A stretch of DNA of 59,681 nucleotides from Rhodoferax sp. Its GTDB lineage: Bacteria; Pseudomonadota; Gammaproteobacteria; Burkholderiales; Burkholderiaceae_C. The notes below the pieces were generated by a model. That model made no database searches. It saw only the letters and a list, made by a program, of their open reading frames with translations, and had not been told where the DNA came from. How positions within the stretch are numbered: position 1 is the first letter of the stretch; every line of letters starts with the position of its first letter. Positions 9,142-18,743 of the stretch are shown here, piece after piece. The position numbers and the translations under genes were made by a program. Location of the stretch: NCBI RefSeq assembly GCF_030646845.1, contig NZ_JAUSLE010000074.1:1-59681 (forward strand). The letters are read 5' to 3'.

Positions 9142-9595
9142 GGAATGAGCTCCCGGGGTCTACTTCGGATCTATTTGAAGGATTCTCTGAGCCGTCACGA
9201 ATTCTTGCGGGGATTCCTACGGCCGTAGCACCCGGCGGCACATCACACAGCACCACGGCATTGGCACCAATGCGCGCACCTTTGCCAATATCTACGGGCC
9301 CAAGAATCTTGGCGCCTGTGCCTATCATCACGTCTTCCCCTATCACGGGAACTCCATGATGTTCGCCCCGCCCACCGATCGTGACATTCGCACCAATATT
9401 GACGCGATTGCCGATAACGGCTCTGCGATGAATGACGATGCCAAGTCCTTTGTAGCCCAACAACACCTCCTTGCCGATCCGTGCGCCAGGTGGAACGACA
9501 GTGGAAAAGACAATTCGGTTGAAGACGTAGCAGAGTTGCGGCAATACAGGAACACGCCACCGGTGAAGTCGATCTGAAATACGCCAAATGGTCAT
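9131..9595 (-). CDS. Hexapeptide-repeat acyltransferase (serine acetyltransferase-like)
   Basis: 154-residue left-handed beta-helix protein. Imperfect hexapeptide repeats run from about residue 45 to 135 ([14 protein letters not shown], then [19 protein letters not shown], then [22 protein letters not shown]). The layout matches CysE/WbbJ-type acetyltransferases, which use acetyl-CoA and act as trimers in the cytosol. Its place among glycosyltransferase genes indicates O- or N-acetylation of a sugar rather than cysteine synthesis. The ATG at 9595 overlaps the upstream GT stop (ATGA); a start 33 bases upstream is possible but would lie inside that gene. Confidence 0.87.
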   Translation of the reverse strand: MTIWRISDRLHRWRVPVLPQLCYVFNRIVFSTVVPPGARIGKEVLLGYKGLGIVIHRRAVIGNRVNIGANVTIGGRGEHHGVPVIGEDVMIGTGAKILGPVDIGKGARIGANAVVLCDVPPGATAVGIPARIRDGSENPSNRSEVDPGSSFHAN

Positions 9596-10746
9596 GGTTG
9601 CCTCCCCTGTGTAGCAAGCGAGAGACACGTTGCGCGGAATCGCTCGATCATGGCCGGTAGCGAGAAGCGCGCGACGACATGCTGGCGGGCGATGCGGCCA
9701 AATGATTGGCGCACGGCACTGTCGGACAACTGCTTGAGGCAGTTAACCAGGGCATCGATATCACCAGCGGGGTAGAGCAGGCCGTTGTGGCCATCGTTTA
9801 CCTGCTCGCTGAGCCCGCCGACATTGCTGGCCACCAGTGGCTTGCCGAGCGCCATGTACTCCAGCGTGGCGATCGGGAAGGTTTCTGCGTGCGAGGTGAG
9901 GGCCATCACGTCACAGGCGGCGACATAGGGCCGCACATCCTGCTGGAAGCCGCACAGCACCACGGCATCCTGCAGACCAAGCGCATCGCGGCGGGCTTCG
10001 ATCTGTCCCCGCATGACGCCATCACCAACCAGCAGCGCCTTGGCCGGAAAACCACTGTCGCGCAGTCGGCCCAGGGCCTCGAGCAGGTCTACCTGGCGCT
10101 TTTCTTCACGGAAGCCAGCACACATGCCGACGACCAGATCGCTGTCGGTAAAACCCAGCGTGCGGCGCAGCTCGCAACTTGCAGACGCCACCGTGGCGGC
10201 TGAGAAGCGGTCGAGATCGATGCCATTGTGAATGACCTCGTCGTTGCGCGGGTGAACACCGAGTTCCTGAAAGTAGGTGCGTTGCAGGGCGCTGACGAAG
10301 ACAACATGTTCGGCCCTCCGATAAAACTGGCGATACACCGCAAAGCGAATGCGATCACTGCGCGCGCGCTGGACATGTTCCATGCTGTGGCAGACGAACA
10401 GCAAGGGCGTGTGACGTCGGGTCCAAAACCGGGCCAGCACCGTCAGCATGAGCGAATACTGCGACGTGGCGACCAAGAGGGTGGGACGGAAGTTTTGAAT
10501 CAGCAGGGCCAGGCGGCGAATGGCTGCCAGATCAATGCCGCCGCGCGAGTTGCAGCAGATGACCTTCGTGACGCCACCTTCAGTCAATTCGCTCACGAGT
10601 TCGTCGTGGGGCTTCATGTAAGCGACCGCCACTTCGTTCCCGAGTGCCGCCAACCCGGTGGCAACGGCCACCAAATGACGTTCGGCGCCACCGAATTTGA
10701 GGTGGTCGGCAATGAACAGTATGCGCATGTTGTCTTCTTGGTTCAT
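9592..10746 (-). CDS. Glycosyltransferase family 4
   Basis: 384-residue GT-B glycosyltransferase. The N-terminal domain opens with [19 protein letters not shown], the typical glycine-rich loop with AER. The C-terminal domain has [18 protein letters not shown], and the EX7E motif in [18 protein letters not shown]. The ATG at 10746 overlaps the stop of the upstream GT2 gene (ATGA); a second ATG at 10728 just before RILFIAD is an alternative. It is expected to work on the cytosolic side during assembly of the repeat unit. The specific sugar is unknown. Confidence 0.9.
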   Translation of the reverse strand: MNQEDNMRILFIADHLKFGGAERHLVAVATGLAALGNEVAVAYMKPHDELVSELTEGGVTKVICCNSRGGIDLAAIRRLALLIQNFRPTLLVATSQYSLMLTVLARFWTRRHTPLLFVCHSMEHVQRARSDRIRFAVYRQFYRRAEHVVFVSALQRTYFQELGVHPRNDEVIHNGIDLDRFSAATVASASCELRRTLGFTDSDLVVGMCAGFREEKRQVDLLEALGRLRDSGFPAKALLVGDGVMRGQIEARRDALGLQDAVVLCGFQQDVRPYVAACDVMALTSHAETFPIATLEYMALGKPLVASNVGGLSEQVNDGHNGLLYPAGDIDALVNCLKQLSDSAVRQSFGRIARQHVVARFSLPAMIERFRATCLSLATQGRQP

Positions 10747-11870
10747 TTCACGCCCAACTTCATTTTTCCCTGGGACGCGTGGGCACGGCCCAGCAACGCC
10801 TTGACGAAAAAGCGCAGATGTTCCAGGCGGGTGTCTTTGCGCACACCGTGAACACAACCTGCCAGGTAGCTTCGGATTACCCGGCTGCCTGCGCCGGAGC
10901 TGGCATAGCAGAGCCGGAACCAGGCGTCACCCAGTGCGACGCGAAATGCGTGATCGTCATATACCTTGGTACGGGTATTTGCCTCAATCAGTCTTTTTAA
11001 CCAGTCGTTCACCCGCTGGAGCATCCCAAAATCGATACCGTCGTAAGCAGCAAAGCTAATGATCTGGTGCGCCTCGCGCTCTTCCTTGCTAGCCCGCAGG
11101 CCAAGCCGGCCAAGCATCGGCTGCTGGATGGCCCACAGTGCGTCGCGCACAGCAACCCGGCGTGTCGTGTTGCTCAGGCTGCCGGGGTTGATACGGTAAT
11201 AGGCAAGCACCTTCTGCAGATTGGCGAATTCTCCGGTCGAGTTGGCCGCTATACGGGTGATGAAGTCGTAGTCCTCTGCAAACATCGTGCGGAACCCGCC
11301 GGTAGGCAGGGCGGACCGGCGAAGCATGACTGTGGATGCATTGAAATTGTTCCTGAGCAACAGCAACGGTCGAATGGCACGGACCGGCAGCGGGAACAGG
11401 CTTTGTCCGGGGAGTAGTTCACCGTCGGCGTGCATGCGTCGATAGCCGCCACCGAGCAGGATGCAGTCTGGATGGCTATCGAAATACAAAATCTGCAGTG
11501 CTATGCGCTCCGGCACCGCGACATCGTCAGAGTCCAGGAATCCGATAAATTGCCCGCGTGCCACTGCTATACCCGCATTGCGTGCCTCTGCCAGGCCGCT
11601 GTTTTTGGGCAGAGAAACAAGTCGGACTCGGCTGTCGCTGTAACTGCGGCAGATGGCGCTGCAGTCGTCGGGCGAGCAATCGTCCACGACGACCAGTTCG
11701 AAGTCTTGATAGGTCTGGCGCAACACGCTGTCTATCGCTGCGCGAATGAATGGGGCCGTGTTGTAGGCCGGCATGATGATGCTGACGCGCGGGGTTTTCA
11801 TTGGGATTCCTGATGTAGCGATATGCAAATCGGACGCCGTGCCATGTTTGACAGGGTAAGGGTGCGTCAT
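10743..11870 (-). CDS. Glycosyltransferase family 2
   Basis: About 375-residue inverting GT-A glycosyltransferase. The N-terminal GT2 domain has VSIIMPAYN, the VVDDCSPDD nucleotide-binding segment, GLAEARNAGI and the DXD-like GFLDSDDVA. The chosen ATG at 11870 overlaps the flippase stop (ATGA) and is preceded by a good ribosome site (GAGGTG). An internal ATG at 11801, directly before TPRVSIIMPAYN and with an AGGA 7 bases upstream, gives the more usual N-terminus for the family. The C-terminal 120 residues are not a recognised domain. Donor unknown. Confidence 0.9.
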   Translation of the reverse strand: MTHPYPVKHGTASDLHIATSGIPMKTPRVSIIMPAYNTAPFIRAAIDSVLRQTYQDFELVVVDDCSPDDCSAICRSYSDSRVRLVSLPKNSGLAEARNAGIAVARGQFIGFLDSDDVAVPERIALQILYFDSHPDCILLGGGYRRMHADGELLPGQSLFPLPVRAIRPLLLLRNNFNASTVMLRRSALPTGGFRTMFAEDYDFITRIAANSTGEFANLQKVLAYYRINPGSLSNTTRRVAVRDALWAIQQPMLGRLGLRASKEEREAHQIISFAAYDGIDFGMLQRVNDWLKRLIEANTRTKVYDDHAFRVALGDAWFRLCYASSGAGSRVIRSYLAGCVHGVRKDTRLEHLRFFVKALLGRAHASQGKMKLGVK

Positions 11871-13141
11871 CCGGACACCTCTGCTTTTTCGGGCATTTCT
11901 TGGAGGGTGCGCATCACGCAAACCAATAGGTAGCCGGCCCAACAGAACTGGGAGCCCGCGTAGGCGAGTTGGAGGCCAGTTGTGCCCGTGTCCTTGATCA
12001 ACACCATTGAAGTCAGGACAAACAGCCCTGCAAAGAAAAGTTCGCCAAACATTTGCTGTTTTACTTGAACACGAACGATCAAGACCGTGTTCAGAACTAG
12101 TGCCAGAGCTTTGAAAAAATCACCAACAAGTTGCAGTGGAAAGAGAGCCTGCATGGGATCAAAGGCCGGCGAGTAGAGCAAACGAACAACCCAATGGCTG
12201 CCGAGCAGGAGCACGGCTGACACACAGGCGCACAGTGCCACTACCAGGAGAGCAGTGCGTTTGAGCTCGGCAATGTAGCTGGCCTTGGCCGTCGCGCGGG
12301 CGAGCTTGGGTAAGAGGTAGAGCCCAATGGTGGTGACGAGAATGCCAAGGTAGATTTCAGAAATTCGCCAGACGGCTTGCCATTGCCCTGCCGTTTCGAG
12401 GCTGGTGGCGTTGATAAGCATGTCACGAACGAAGAGGAGGGCGATCGGCGTTGAAACGGCCGTGGCAACCGACATGAGTCCAAAATTTACAAACTGTTTT
12501 GCGACCGCCGGGGAGTAGGCGCTGGTGAAGTTGGAAGCGCGAAACCAGTCTTTATGCCGGACCATCAATATGCCGATGAACAGCGAGAACGGAATGGACA
12601 ACGCCATGCCCGAGAACACGCCTTTGAGGCCTGCCAGCAGTGCTCCGCCGATGGAAAAGGCCGAGGCTACAAGACCCTGGGCAATGCTGATACGGGTGTA
12701 GGTTGCGGGGTCGTGCTGGCCGTTGAGGATCGTGAGAATGACAATAGATGCACTGTGAAATACGAGTGTCGCGCCAGCCAGTGTGATGTAAGGCCAATAA
12801 TCGGCGCTTTGTAGCAGCAGGCTGGCGAGTGGAGAGGCGAGCAAGAGCGTCAGGAGCCCGATTGCCGCTGCACTTGTCAGTCCTATTTTCAGTCCCGTGC
12901 TGATCGCTGACGCGAAGGGCTTTGAACCGACCGGGTTCTCGGCGCTGAGACGAGTCATGCCTTGTGAGGTAGCGCAAGTCGAGAGTACACACAAGAGTCC
13001 GTGAAAGTTGCTGAACTGTCCAAGGAGTGCGACGCCTGATGGGCCCAATTGCACCGCCATGACCTTTGTTGTTACCAGGCCGGAAAGGATCCGGACCATA
13101 TTGGCGACGGATGAAAGGAGGAATGTGCTTCCAAGTTTCAC
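11867..13141 (-). CDS. Polysaccharide repeat-unit flippase (Wzx-like, MATE/PST family)
   Basis: 424-residue integral membrane protein with about 12 hydrophobic segments, typical of oligosaccharide flippases that move undecaprenyl-linked repeat units across the inner membrane. The N-terminal segment, with LSSVANMVRILSGLVTTKV and QLGPSGVALLGQF, resembles WzxE/O-antigen translocases. Together with the Wzy-like polymerase it indicates Wzx/Wzy-dependent assembly. The start overlaps the upstream GT gene stop, and the end overlaps the GT2 gene, both as 4-base junctions. Confidence 0.88.
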   Translation of the reverse strand: MKLGSTFLLSSVANMVRILSGLVTTKVMAVQLGPSGVALLGQFSNFHGLLCVLSTCATSQGMTRLSAENPVGSKPFASAISTGLKIGLTSAAAIGLLTLLLASPLASLLLQSADYWPYITLAGATLVFHSASIVILTILNGQHDPATYTRISIAQGLVASAFSIGGALLAGLKGVFSGMALSIPFSLFIGILMVRHKDWFRASNFTSAYSPAVAKQFVNFGLMSVATAVSTPIALLFVRDMLINATSLETAGQWQAVWRISEIYLGILVTTIGLYLLPKLARATAKASYIAELKRTALLVVALCACVSAVLLLGSHWVVRLLYSPAFDPMQALFPLQLVGDFFKALALVLNTVLIVRVQVKQQMFGELFFAGLFVLTSMVLIKDTGTTGLQLAYAGSQFCWAGYLLVCVMRTLQEMPEKAEVSG

Positions 13142-14277
13142 GCTGAGCGGTTCCAGGAATCACTGCGTGGCAAACCAAATGCCTGACGGTAGGGTTGCAG
13201 GACGATATCGTTGCGGTAACGCTCTTCCATGAACTGAATGCAGCGCTGGCTGCATTCAAGCCACTCGCTGGGGGAAGATAGCAAACGACGCACGACATGG
13301 GCCAGTTCCGCAGGCGTGGAGACCGCAACGCCGAGGCCTCGTTTCTGAATCAGGCCGTCGGGGTCATAAGTGGCGACGACAGGAATACCTCGTGCCCAGG
13401 ATTGCAGGTAGGTATTTGGAAAGCCTTCGAACTCCGACGTATTGATGAAGACCTTGGTCTGGTCGAATAAGCGAATCGACTGTGTATAGGGAACAGCACC
13501 ATGGAATTCGACATTCGGATGGTCAGCCGCGTAGTCGCTGACCAAGTCATAGAGATCGGGCCGATGGTGGTCCTTCCCGCCAGCAATCTGGATGGCAAAG
13601 TCAGGCAAAAGATCGCAAACCGGGGGAATCCAGTCCGGACGCTTGGCGGGTTTGAGGTTTGCGAGCCACAGGACATCGATTGGGCGCTCGTCAATGGGCG
13701 GCACTGTTTCCGGCCAATCGACCAGCATTCCAGCGATCTGGCTGTCAAGCCCGTAGTTTTGCGTCAGGCTGGCGCGTTGCTTCTCTGACTGGACGAGACG
13801 TGTCTGTGTATTTCGCAATCCAAAGCGGTAAAGCGGTAGCTCATGTCGGTGGTGCAGGTAGAGGGGCCGCAACTCGCAATCGGCATCAATGGCGGCGCGA
13901 AAGACAAAGCGCTTCCCAAACAGTTTGCAGAAAGCCGCGACGTATCCAACAATCGGGCCGGCACAGCTGACGTAATACACGTCCGCATCGGCTCTTTTAA
14001 GTGCACGCATTAAATGGGTGAGCCGGGGATAGAGCATTCGAACGCCCGGCAACCCCGACGACATCTTGAAAGTTTTGAAGAGTTTGATGTCGTGGTGCGT
14101 ACTGCCGTCAATTTGGCCGAAATCACCAGTGACCACTGAAACATCAGCACCCGATTCGCTGAGCGCTTTGGCCAATAGAGAGTGCTGGACTTCTTCGCCA
14201 CCCGTGCTGACACCGGCGACGGTGTTGCCGCTTAACACCGGCCACATGAAGTAGTTAACCAGACAAATTTTGCTCAT
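13138..14277 (-). CDS. Glycosyltransferase (GT4-like)
   Basis: 379-residue GT-B protein. The N-terminus reads SKICLVNYF with a glycine-rich GVSTGGEEVQHSLLAKAL loop. The C-terminal half has the VLWLANLKPAKRPD strand/loop and an EX7E-like STSEFEGFPNTYLQSWARGIPVVA region. The ATG at 14277 overlaps the stop of the upstream polymerase gene (ATGA); the longer open frame upstream is inside that gene. It lies between polymerase and flippase, as is common for GT genes in Wzx/Wzy loci. Sugar specificity unknown. Confidence 0.85.
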   Translation of the reverse strand: MSKICLVNYFMWPVLSGNTVAGVSTGGEEVQHSLLAKALSESGADVSVVTGDFGQIDGSTHHDIKLFKTFKMSSGLPGVRMLYPRLTHLMRALKRADADVYYVSCAGPIVGYVAAFCKLFGKRFVFRAAIDADCELRPLYLHHRHELPLYRFGLRNTQTRLVQSEKQRASLTQNYGLDSQIAGMLVDWPETVPPIDERPIDVLWLANLKPAKRPDWIPPVCDLLPDFAIQIAGGKDHHRPDLYDLVSDYAADHPNVEFHGAVPYTQSIRLFDQTKVFINTSEFEGFPNTYLQSWARGIPVVATYDPDGLIQKRGLGVAVSTPAELAHVVRRLLSSPSEWLECSQRCIQFMEERYRNDIVLQPYRQAFGLPRSDSWNRSA

Positions 14278-15803
14278 TTTGGCTGGCTCAGTCGATTGGC
14301 GTTGAAACGCATGGCAGCAGACTTTGACTCGGCAATCTTCTTCAAACCACCTCGTCCGATCAAAATTCCGACCGCGCACCAAAGCGGTGTTTGTGCGACG
14401 GTGGGCGTGAAGCGGTCATCGCTGATCCCCTGTACCGCAAGGACCACCATCGCGACGGCTGCACCTTCGAACAGGTGGCGCAGTCCAGGATCGCTATCTT
14501 CTCTGGACAAGCGGATGAACTGCCTGAAGAGGTAGATCAGAAACCCAGCAATCAGGAATCCAAGCAGGATTCCATAGTCGTAGAGAAGTCCGAGATAGGC
14601 GTTATGTGTGTGACCGACGAAGAGAATCGATCCGTTCAACATGGGCTTCGACCACATGATGGCCGATGGGCCGTGCGGGAACAGCCAGGAAGCCGAAAAG
14701 TCGTCGAGAAGTGGCAACCAGATTTTGTCGAGACGCCCGGCCGATATCTGCGCCCGGTTGGCCGTGTCAACACCGGTTCCCAATCGTTCCATGATGGGTT
14801 CGAAGAAGAACAGGCCAACCATCAAGGCAATGACTCCGAACGCAATGATGGTGCCGATCTGCCGTCGTCGGACCAGGAAGATGATATTGACGATGAGGAA
14901 AGCAGCGATCGCGGCCCGGGAAAAAGTAATCAGGATCGCGATGGCAATGACGATCAGCGCAAGAAAAATCAGCGCGCGAGACAAGCCTTTTTGCCCAATC
15001 AAGGAGAATATGAGCAGGGAGTAACCCAGGTTGAGGGCTAATCCGATTTCATTGGCGTGCATGCCCAGAACTGACAAAAAACCGCGTGCGCCACTGCTGG
15101 ATAACAGACTGATGGAGGCGCCGGAATAAATGAATGCGCCAAGAACGGCGCTCGACAACAGTACGCAACCAGCTGAAATGACGTGGATGTATCTGGACGG
15201 TTGACGGGCCTCCTGAATGACGAGAGCCATCAGCATCGCAGCCAGGATGGCAAAGCTCGGCTTGATGAATAGATCCCGGAAATATCCAAATCCCGAAGTA
15301 AAACTGACGAGTTTCATGGTCTCGAAGGCTCCGGGGATCAGATGAACCTTGGTCATGCCAACAAGCGTTGCCAGCATGAAGGGCAACACATAGAAATACA
15401 CCAACGAGGGCGTCCACGGAATTGAGAGCCTTCTGGAACCGCTATGGCTGATGACGTAGCTCAGGATGGTGCCCAGAATGAGGAGATTGATTGGGTTCAA
15501 GCCCTGAATTCCGAGCAGCTCTCTGGGGATAAATACGGTTCCCGATATCTGTATGAGGATCAGGACCAAAACCGCACCAACGCGGAAATCTAGAGCAGTC
15601 CAGGCCAGCATCATCACAACCAGGACAAAGGCTGGTACCCAAATTCCCAAGACGGGAACTGCCATGCCCAGGATGACGATCATGAGTGAACAGACGATGG
15701 CCAGGAATATCCAGCGAGCGGGCGGCAAACGCTGAATGGCGTTTCCAATGAAGCCTGGAGAATTCATCAGACTAGCCATATTTTTATTTCTTGTATTCAG
15801 CAC
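14274..15803 (-). CDS. O-antigen ligase/polymerase-like membrane protein (Wzy/WaaL superfamily)
   Basis: About 509-residue polytopic protein with roughly 11-12 hydrophobic segments and a larger periplasmic loop (about 340-400, containing GHTHNAYLGLLYDYG), the layout of Wzy_C/WaaL proteins. The HTHNxYL segment is the conserved loop motif of the family. It probably polymerises flipped repeat units in the periplasm. The start is uncertain: GTG at 15803 or ATGs at 15779 and 15767, none with a strong ribosome site. It follows epsI after a gap of about 50 bases. Confidence 0.82.
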   Translation of the reverse strand: MLNTRNKNMASLMNSPGFIGNAIQRLPPARWIFLAIVCSLMIVILGMAVPVLGIWVPAFVLVVMMLAWTALDFRVGAVLVLILIQISGTVFIPRELLGIQGLNPINLLILGTILSYVISHSGSRRLSIPWTPSLVYFYVLPFMLATLVGMTKVHLIPGAFETMKLVSFTSGFGYFRDLFIKPSFAILAAMLMALVIQEARQPSRYIHVISAGCVLLSSAVLGAFIYSGASISLLSSSGARGFLSVLGMHANEIGLALNLGYSLLIFSLIGQKGLSRALIFLALIVIAIAILITFSRAAIAAFLIVNIIFLVRRRQIGTIIAFGVIALMVGLFFFEPIMERLGTGVDTANRAQISAGRLDKIWLPLLDDFSASWLFPHGPSAIMWSKPMLNGSILFVGHTHNAYLGLLYDYGILLGFLIAGFLIYLFRQFIRLSREDSDPGLRHLFEGAAVAMVVLAVQGISDDRFTPTVAQTPLWCAVGILIGRGGLKKIAESKSAAMRFNANRLSQPK

Positions 15804-15855
15804 AAAATTTTCGATATGAGAGGTCTTGACAGGTGCCTGGCCGCCAGTCCGGTTG

Positions 15856-16545
15856 CTAGATGGGTGCTTTGCCGATCAGTTTTTCGGCCAGACGGCGATC
15901 CATCGACCGAAGCAACTCGCTTGAAAAGGAAATCTGGTCGGAGAAAGCAGTGTCAGTGTCTGAGGAAAGGCTCGATACCCGAAAAAGGTAGCCGTCCGGC
16001 ACGAAGCCTGAAAATGCGTACTTCAATTGGACAATCTGGCGATCAAGATAGCTGCGCACCAGAGAATCGCCTATGGTGAACCAGTAGGTGACAGGCTCAA
16101 CCCGAGAGCGCTGTACCGCCACCATTCGGGTCATGGGTATCTCAGTCCCGGTGACCAATATGTTGTCCTGCCGGAGCCCTTGTATTTCAAAGCCCTGTGC
16201 CGCATAACATACCTCTTGGCGATGGGCTCGCATTTTTCGGGTTTGCGCCGATCCATACGCCACAGATAGCATGATCCGCGCGCCCTGAGAATTTTTGTAA
16301 GTCCTGCTGACAATCTGGTCGTAGGTTTGATCCAGCGTTTCTTGTTGCTCAGGGGATGGTCTTACTGGAGCGACATTTGGATCGACCAGCCAGTCCCCAA
16401 AGGCGACTGGAATTGCGCTGGCAAGATCAATTGGTGTCGCAGTGTCCGACAAACGATGTTGTGGGGTGAGCGCAACTGAGGCATAGGATGCGACTAGCAT
16501 CAAAGCGCACAAGCCGAAAGACTTTAAATGATTCATGGCAAACAT
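15856..16545 (-). CDS. epsI: EpsI family protein (exosortase-associated)
   Basis: 229-residue exported protein of the EpsI/exosortase C-terminal-associated family. A hydrophobic N-terminal segment (FGLCALMLVASYASVAL) is followed by a periplasmic domain with FGDWLVDP, MLSVAYGSAQT, HRQEVCYAAQGFEI and VTYWFTIGD, which are family hallmarks. EpsI is encoded beside or fused to exosortases in PEP-CTERM organisms and was first named in the methanolan EPS locus of Methylobacillus; its biochemical job is not settled. Its ATG at 16545 directly abuts the xrtB stop. A second ATG at 16536 is possible. Confidence 0.9.
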   Translation of the reverse strand: MFAMNHLKSFGLCALMLVASYASVALTPQHRLSDTATPIDLASAIPVAFGDWLVDPNVAPVRPSPEQQETLDQTYDQIVSRTYKNSQGARIMLSVAYGSAQTRKMRAHRQEVCYAAQGFEIQGLRQDNILVTGTEIPMTRMVAVQRSRVEPVTYWFTIGDSLVRSYLDRQIVQLKYAFSGFVPDGYLFRVSSLSSDTDTAFSDQISFSSELLRSMDRRLAEKLIGKAPI

Positions 16546-17448
16546 TCACTTATCCATGAGTGGTTTTTGCTGCCGCTTGACAGCATATTGAAGGACCGTA
16601 TCTACCCCAATGATTAGCAGCAATGCAGATAGGAATAGCACCATTCCTGCAAAGCCGTGCAAAAAGCCCTGGCCTGCTGCATCACCAAAGTAGAAGGTGA
16701 TCAAAGTCAGCGTCATAACCCGTATAACGTTGGCAGTAAATGAAATCGGCACGATCATGACGGCCAGTCCCACGTTTCTGACAAACGAGTCATGCCGCAT
16801 GAGGTTCAAGTAGAGCAAGCCAAGGGCCTCTAGTGTCAACAGTGTGTGCAGCCCGGCACAGGCGTCGGCCACCAGCAGCATGTATTGGCCAATTTGAAGA
16901 ATCACGCCGTTGCGGCCAATGGGGTAGCCCGCCCAATACAGCACGTGCTCGGCTACATACGAGACGGCCATTTTCATGGGCATGGTGACGGTGTCCACTA
17001 CCGGACCTGGCAGGGGCACCATGAACAGCATGAAAAACAATGCAAACCATTGGGCCTTGAGCGCTGCGGTGCCACGCTGCAGCAGCAGCAAAGCCACCAG
17101 CAGCCAGACAACGGACCCGATTTCAAACAGGACGATGTCTTGCGAGCGGCCCAATACGTACAACAGCAAGCCAAAGACAAGAATGGGCCAGCCCCATTGA
17201 CTGGTGGGCGCCCACTGGCTGGCTGCTTCCATGGCAGGCCAGTTGCGGTACAGCAACCACACGGATATGCCCAGCACAATGGGTCCGTGCATTTGTTCGT
17301 CCTGACTCCAAATACCCGTGAAGAGGTCGTACAGGCTGGGCCCATACAACACCGCCAGCCCGATAATGATCGGCAGCCAGGTCAACAGTTCGGCGCGCCA
17401 GTGAGGAACAGGCTTGCCGCGGTAAATTTTGGGAGTGTAGGTGTTCAC
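16546..17448 (-). CDS. xrtB: Exosortase B (XrtB), PEP-CTERM sorting transpeptidase
   Basis: 300-residue polytopic inner-membrane cysteine transpeptidase that processes proteins carrying a C-terminal PEP-CTERM signal. The expected catalytic triad is visible: Cys197 in ADACAGLHTL, Arg243 in TANVIRVMTL and His264 in GFLHGFAGM. About eight membrane segments surround it. I chose the GTG at 17448 because AAGAGA lies about 6 bases upstream; the open frame extends further, but that part is low-complexity and antisense to the VanZ-like gene. Two candidate substrates are in this window (24826-25437 and 38817-39821). The neighbours epsI and epsBLDEFG match the XrtB subtype. Confidence 0.93.
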   Translation of the reverse strand: MNTYTPKIYRGKPVPHWRAELLTWLPIIIGLAVLYGPSLYDLFTGIWSQDEQMHGPIVLGISVWLLYRNWPAMEAASQWAPTSQWGWPILVFGLLLYVLGRSQDIVLFEIGSVVWLLVALLLLQRGTAALKAQWFALFFMLFMVPLPGPVVDTVTMPMKMAVSYVAEHVLYWAGYPIGRNGVILQIGQYMLLVADACAGLHTLLTLEALGLLYLNLMRHDSFVRNVGLAVMIVPISFTANVIRVMTLTLITFYFGDAAGQGFLHGFAGMVLFLSALLLIIGVDTVLQYAVKRQQKPLMDK

Positions 17449-17851
17449 AAAAATCTCTTTTCGATACTTGCAGCGCGTGCTAAGGCTGGCAGCCGCGCTG
17501 CTCGCCATTGCCCTGCCTTTGGGCTTGTTGATTGGCGGTGCGCAGCCAGTGGCCGTTGGTCTGGTGCCCCCGCCGTGGGACAAGCTGGTGCACGCGGCCG
17601 TGTTTGCAGTGCTGGCCGGGGCCATCGGCTATGCCAGTGGCTTGCGGGGTAGGCGCGCGTCGGCACTGGCTTTTTTCGGCGCCTTGACCGTGGGTGTTCT
17701 CGACGAGTTGCATCAAATGCGGCTTCCCGGCCGCAGTGCGGGTTGGGACGACCTGGCCGCAGACGCCTTTGGGGCCGCGCTGGGTGCCGTTGCCCTGCTG
17801 TGGCGTGAGCGTCTTGAAAACAGGCTGTTCAAGAACCCGTTCGGGCAATAG
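17441..17851 (+). CDS. VanZ-like membrane protein, opposite strand inside the eps locus
   Basis: Up to 136 residues with about four hydrophobic segments and the VanZ-like pattern WDKLVHAAVFAVLAG, DELHQ and GRSAGWDDLAADAFGA. VanZ relatives are integral membrane proteins; most have no defined role, although VanZ lowers teicoplanin sensitivity. The GTG at 17441 overlaps the xrtB start head to head by 8 bases; a GTG at 17477 would remove the overlap. Its end is 1 base from the epsG stop, tail to tail. It therefore interrupts an otherwise unidirectional locus. Confidence 0.75.
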   Translation: MFTKISFRYLQRVLRLAAALLAIALPLGLLIGGAQPVAVGLVPPPWDKLVHAAVFAVLAGAIGYASGLRGRRASALAFFGALTVGVLDELHQMRLPGRSAGWDDLAADAFGAALGAVALLWRERLENRLFKNPFGQ

Positions 17852-17852
17852 T

Positions 17853-18743
17853 TCAAGCATCATTGAGCACCGAGCCCACCAGGGCCACGCCACTGTCTTG
17901 CAGGCGGCGGGCCAGCAGGGCGGCCTGAGGCACCAGGCTTTTGTTTTTGCGGGCCACCATCAGCGCAGCGCCTGCGCGGGATGCGATGATTTCCGCATCG
18001 GCGAAGTCGCTTCCATTCGGTGTGTCGATCAGGATCACATCAAACTGGTCGCTGGCGGTGAGCAACAACTGGCTAAAGCTGGGCCGGCCCAGTAATTCCT
18101 GGGGGTTGGGTGGCACGGCGCCTGCGGGCAGCACGGCCAGGCCGGACAGACCCGGTACCTGTTGGGCGGCCTCCAGGCCCGCGCGGTCGGCCAGGATGCC
18201 CGACAAGCCAGCGCCCTTGCCCAGCTTGAACAGGGCATGCTGGCCATGCCCGGGTGTGGCGCGCAGATCGCCATCAATCAGCAAGGTGCGTTGGCCCTGC
18301 TGCGCAAACACAATGGCCAGGTTGGCAGCAACAAAGCTGCGGCCATCGCCAGTGCCAGTGCTCACCACAGCCAATGCTTTATGAAGGGGGTCGCCGTTGA
18401 ACCAGCGCAGCAGGAGCTGGCTGCGTACGGCGCGCAAGTTTTCACCGACGCGGCTGAAGGGCTTGTACGCGGCCACCAGTTCGGGGCTGAGGCTGGTGTC
18501 CTGGGCAGACAGGTAGGCGTAGTCGAATTGCTTGGACAGGGCAAAGTCAATGTCTTCCTTTGTGAGCACCTTCAGCGCAATTGCGGCGACGCCAAACTGA
18601 AGATTGCCTTGTTGCTGGCGCTCCAGAATGCGCGCGGCGTCTGTGGTGCTGAGACGGCCAGTGGCTACCAGAATGTCGCCAATGGACCGTGCCGCGCCCG
18701 TGGCGGCAGCGTGGTGCGACGTGATGCTGGTGACGGTGTTCAT
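17853..18743 (-). CDS. epsG: EpsG, BY-kinase-like chain-length determinant partner
   Basis: 296-residue cytosolic P-loop protein of the CpsD/Wzc-kinase type (EpsG family). The N-terminal about 85 residues resemble the GspE/MshEN-like region often found in this family (IGDILVATGRLS). The kinase core has Walker A STGTGDGRS (GDGRS at 132-136, with the Lys-to-Arg change I recall as usual in EpsG), Walker A-prime LLIDGDLR and Walker B VILIDTPNG. No tyrosine cluster is seen at the C-terminus. It would partner EpsF to control polymer length. The start overlaps the epsF stop (ATGA). Confidence 0.9.
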   Translation of the reverse strand: MNTVTSITSHHAAATGAARSIGDILVATGRLSTTDAARILERQQQGNLQFGVAAIALKVLTKEDIDFALSKQFDYAYLSAQDTSLSPELVAAYKPFSRVGENLRAVRSQLLLRWFNGDPLHKALAVVSTGTGDGRSFVAANLAIVFAQQGQRTLLIDGDLRATPGHGQHALFKLGKGAGLSGILADRAGLEAAQQVPGLSGLAVLPAGAVPPNPQELLGRPSFSQLLLTASDQFDVILIDTPNGSDFADAEIIASRAGAALMVARKNKSLVPQAALLARRLQDSGVALVGSVLNDA

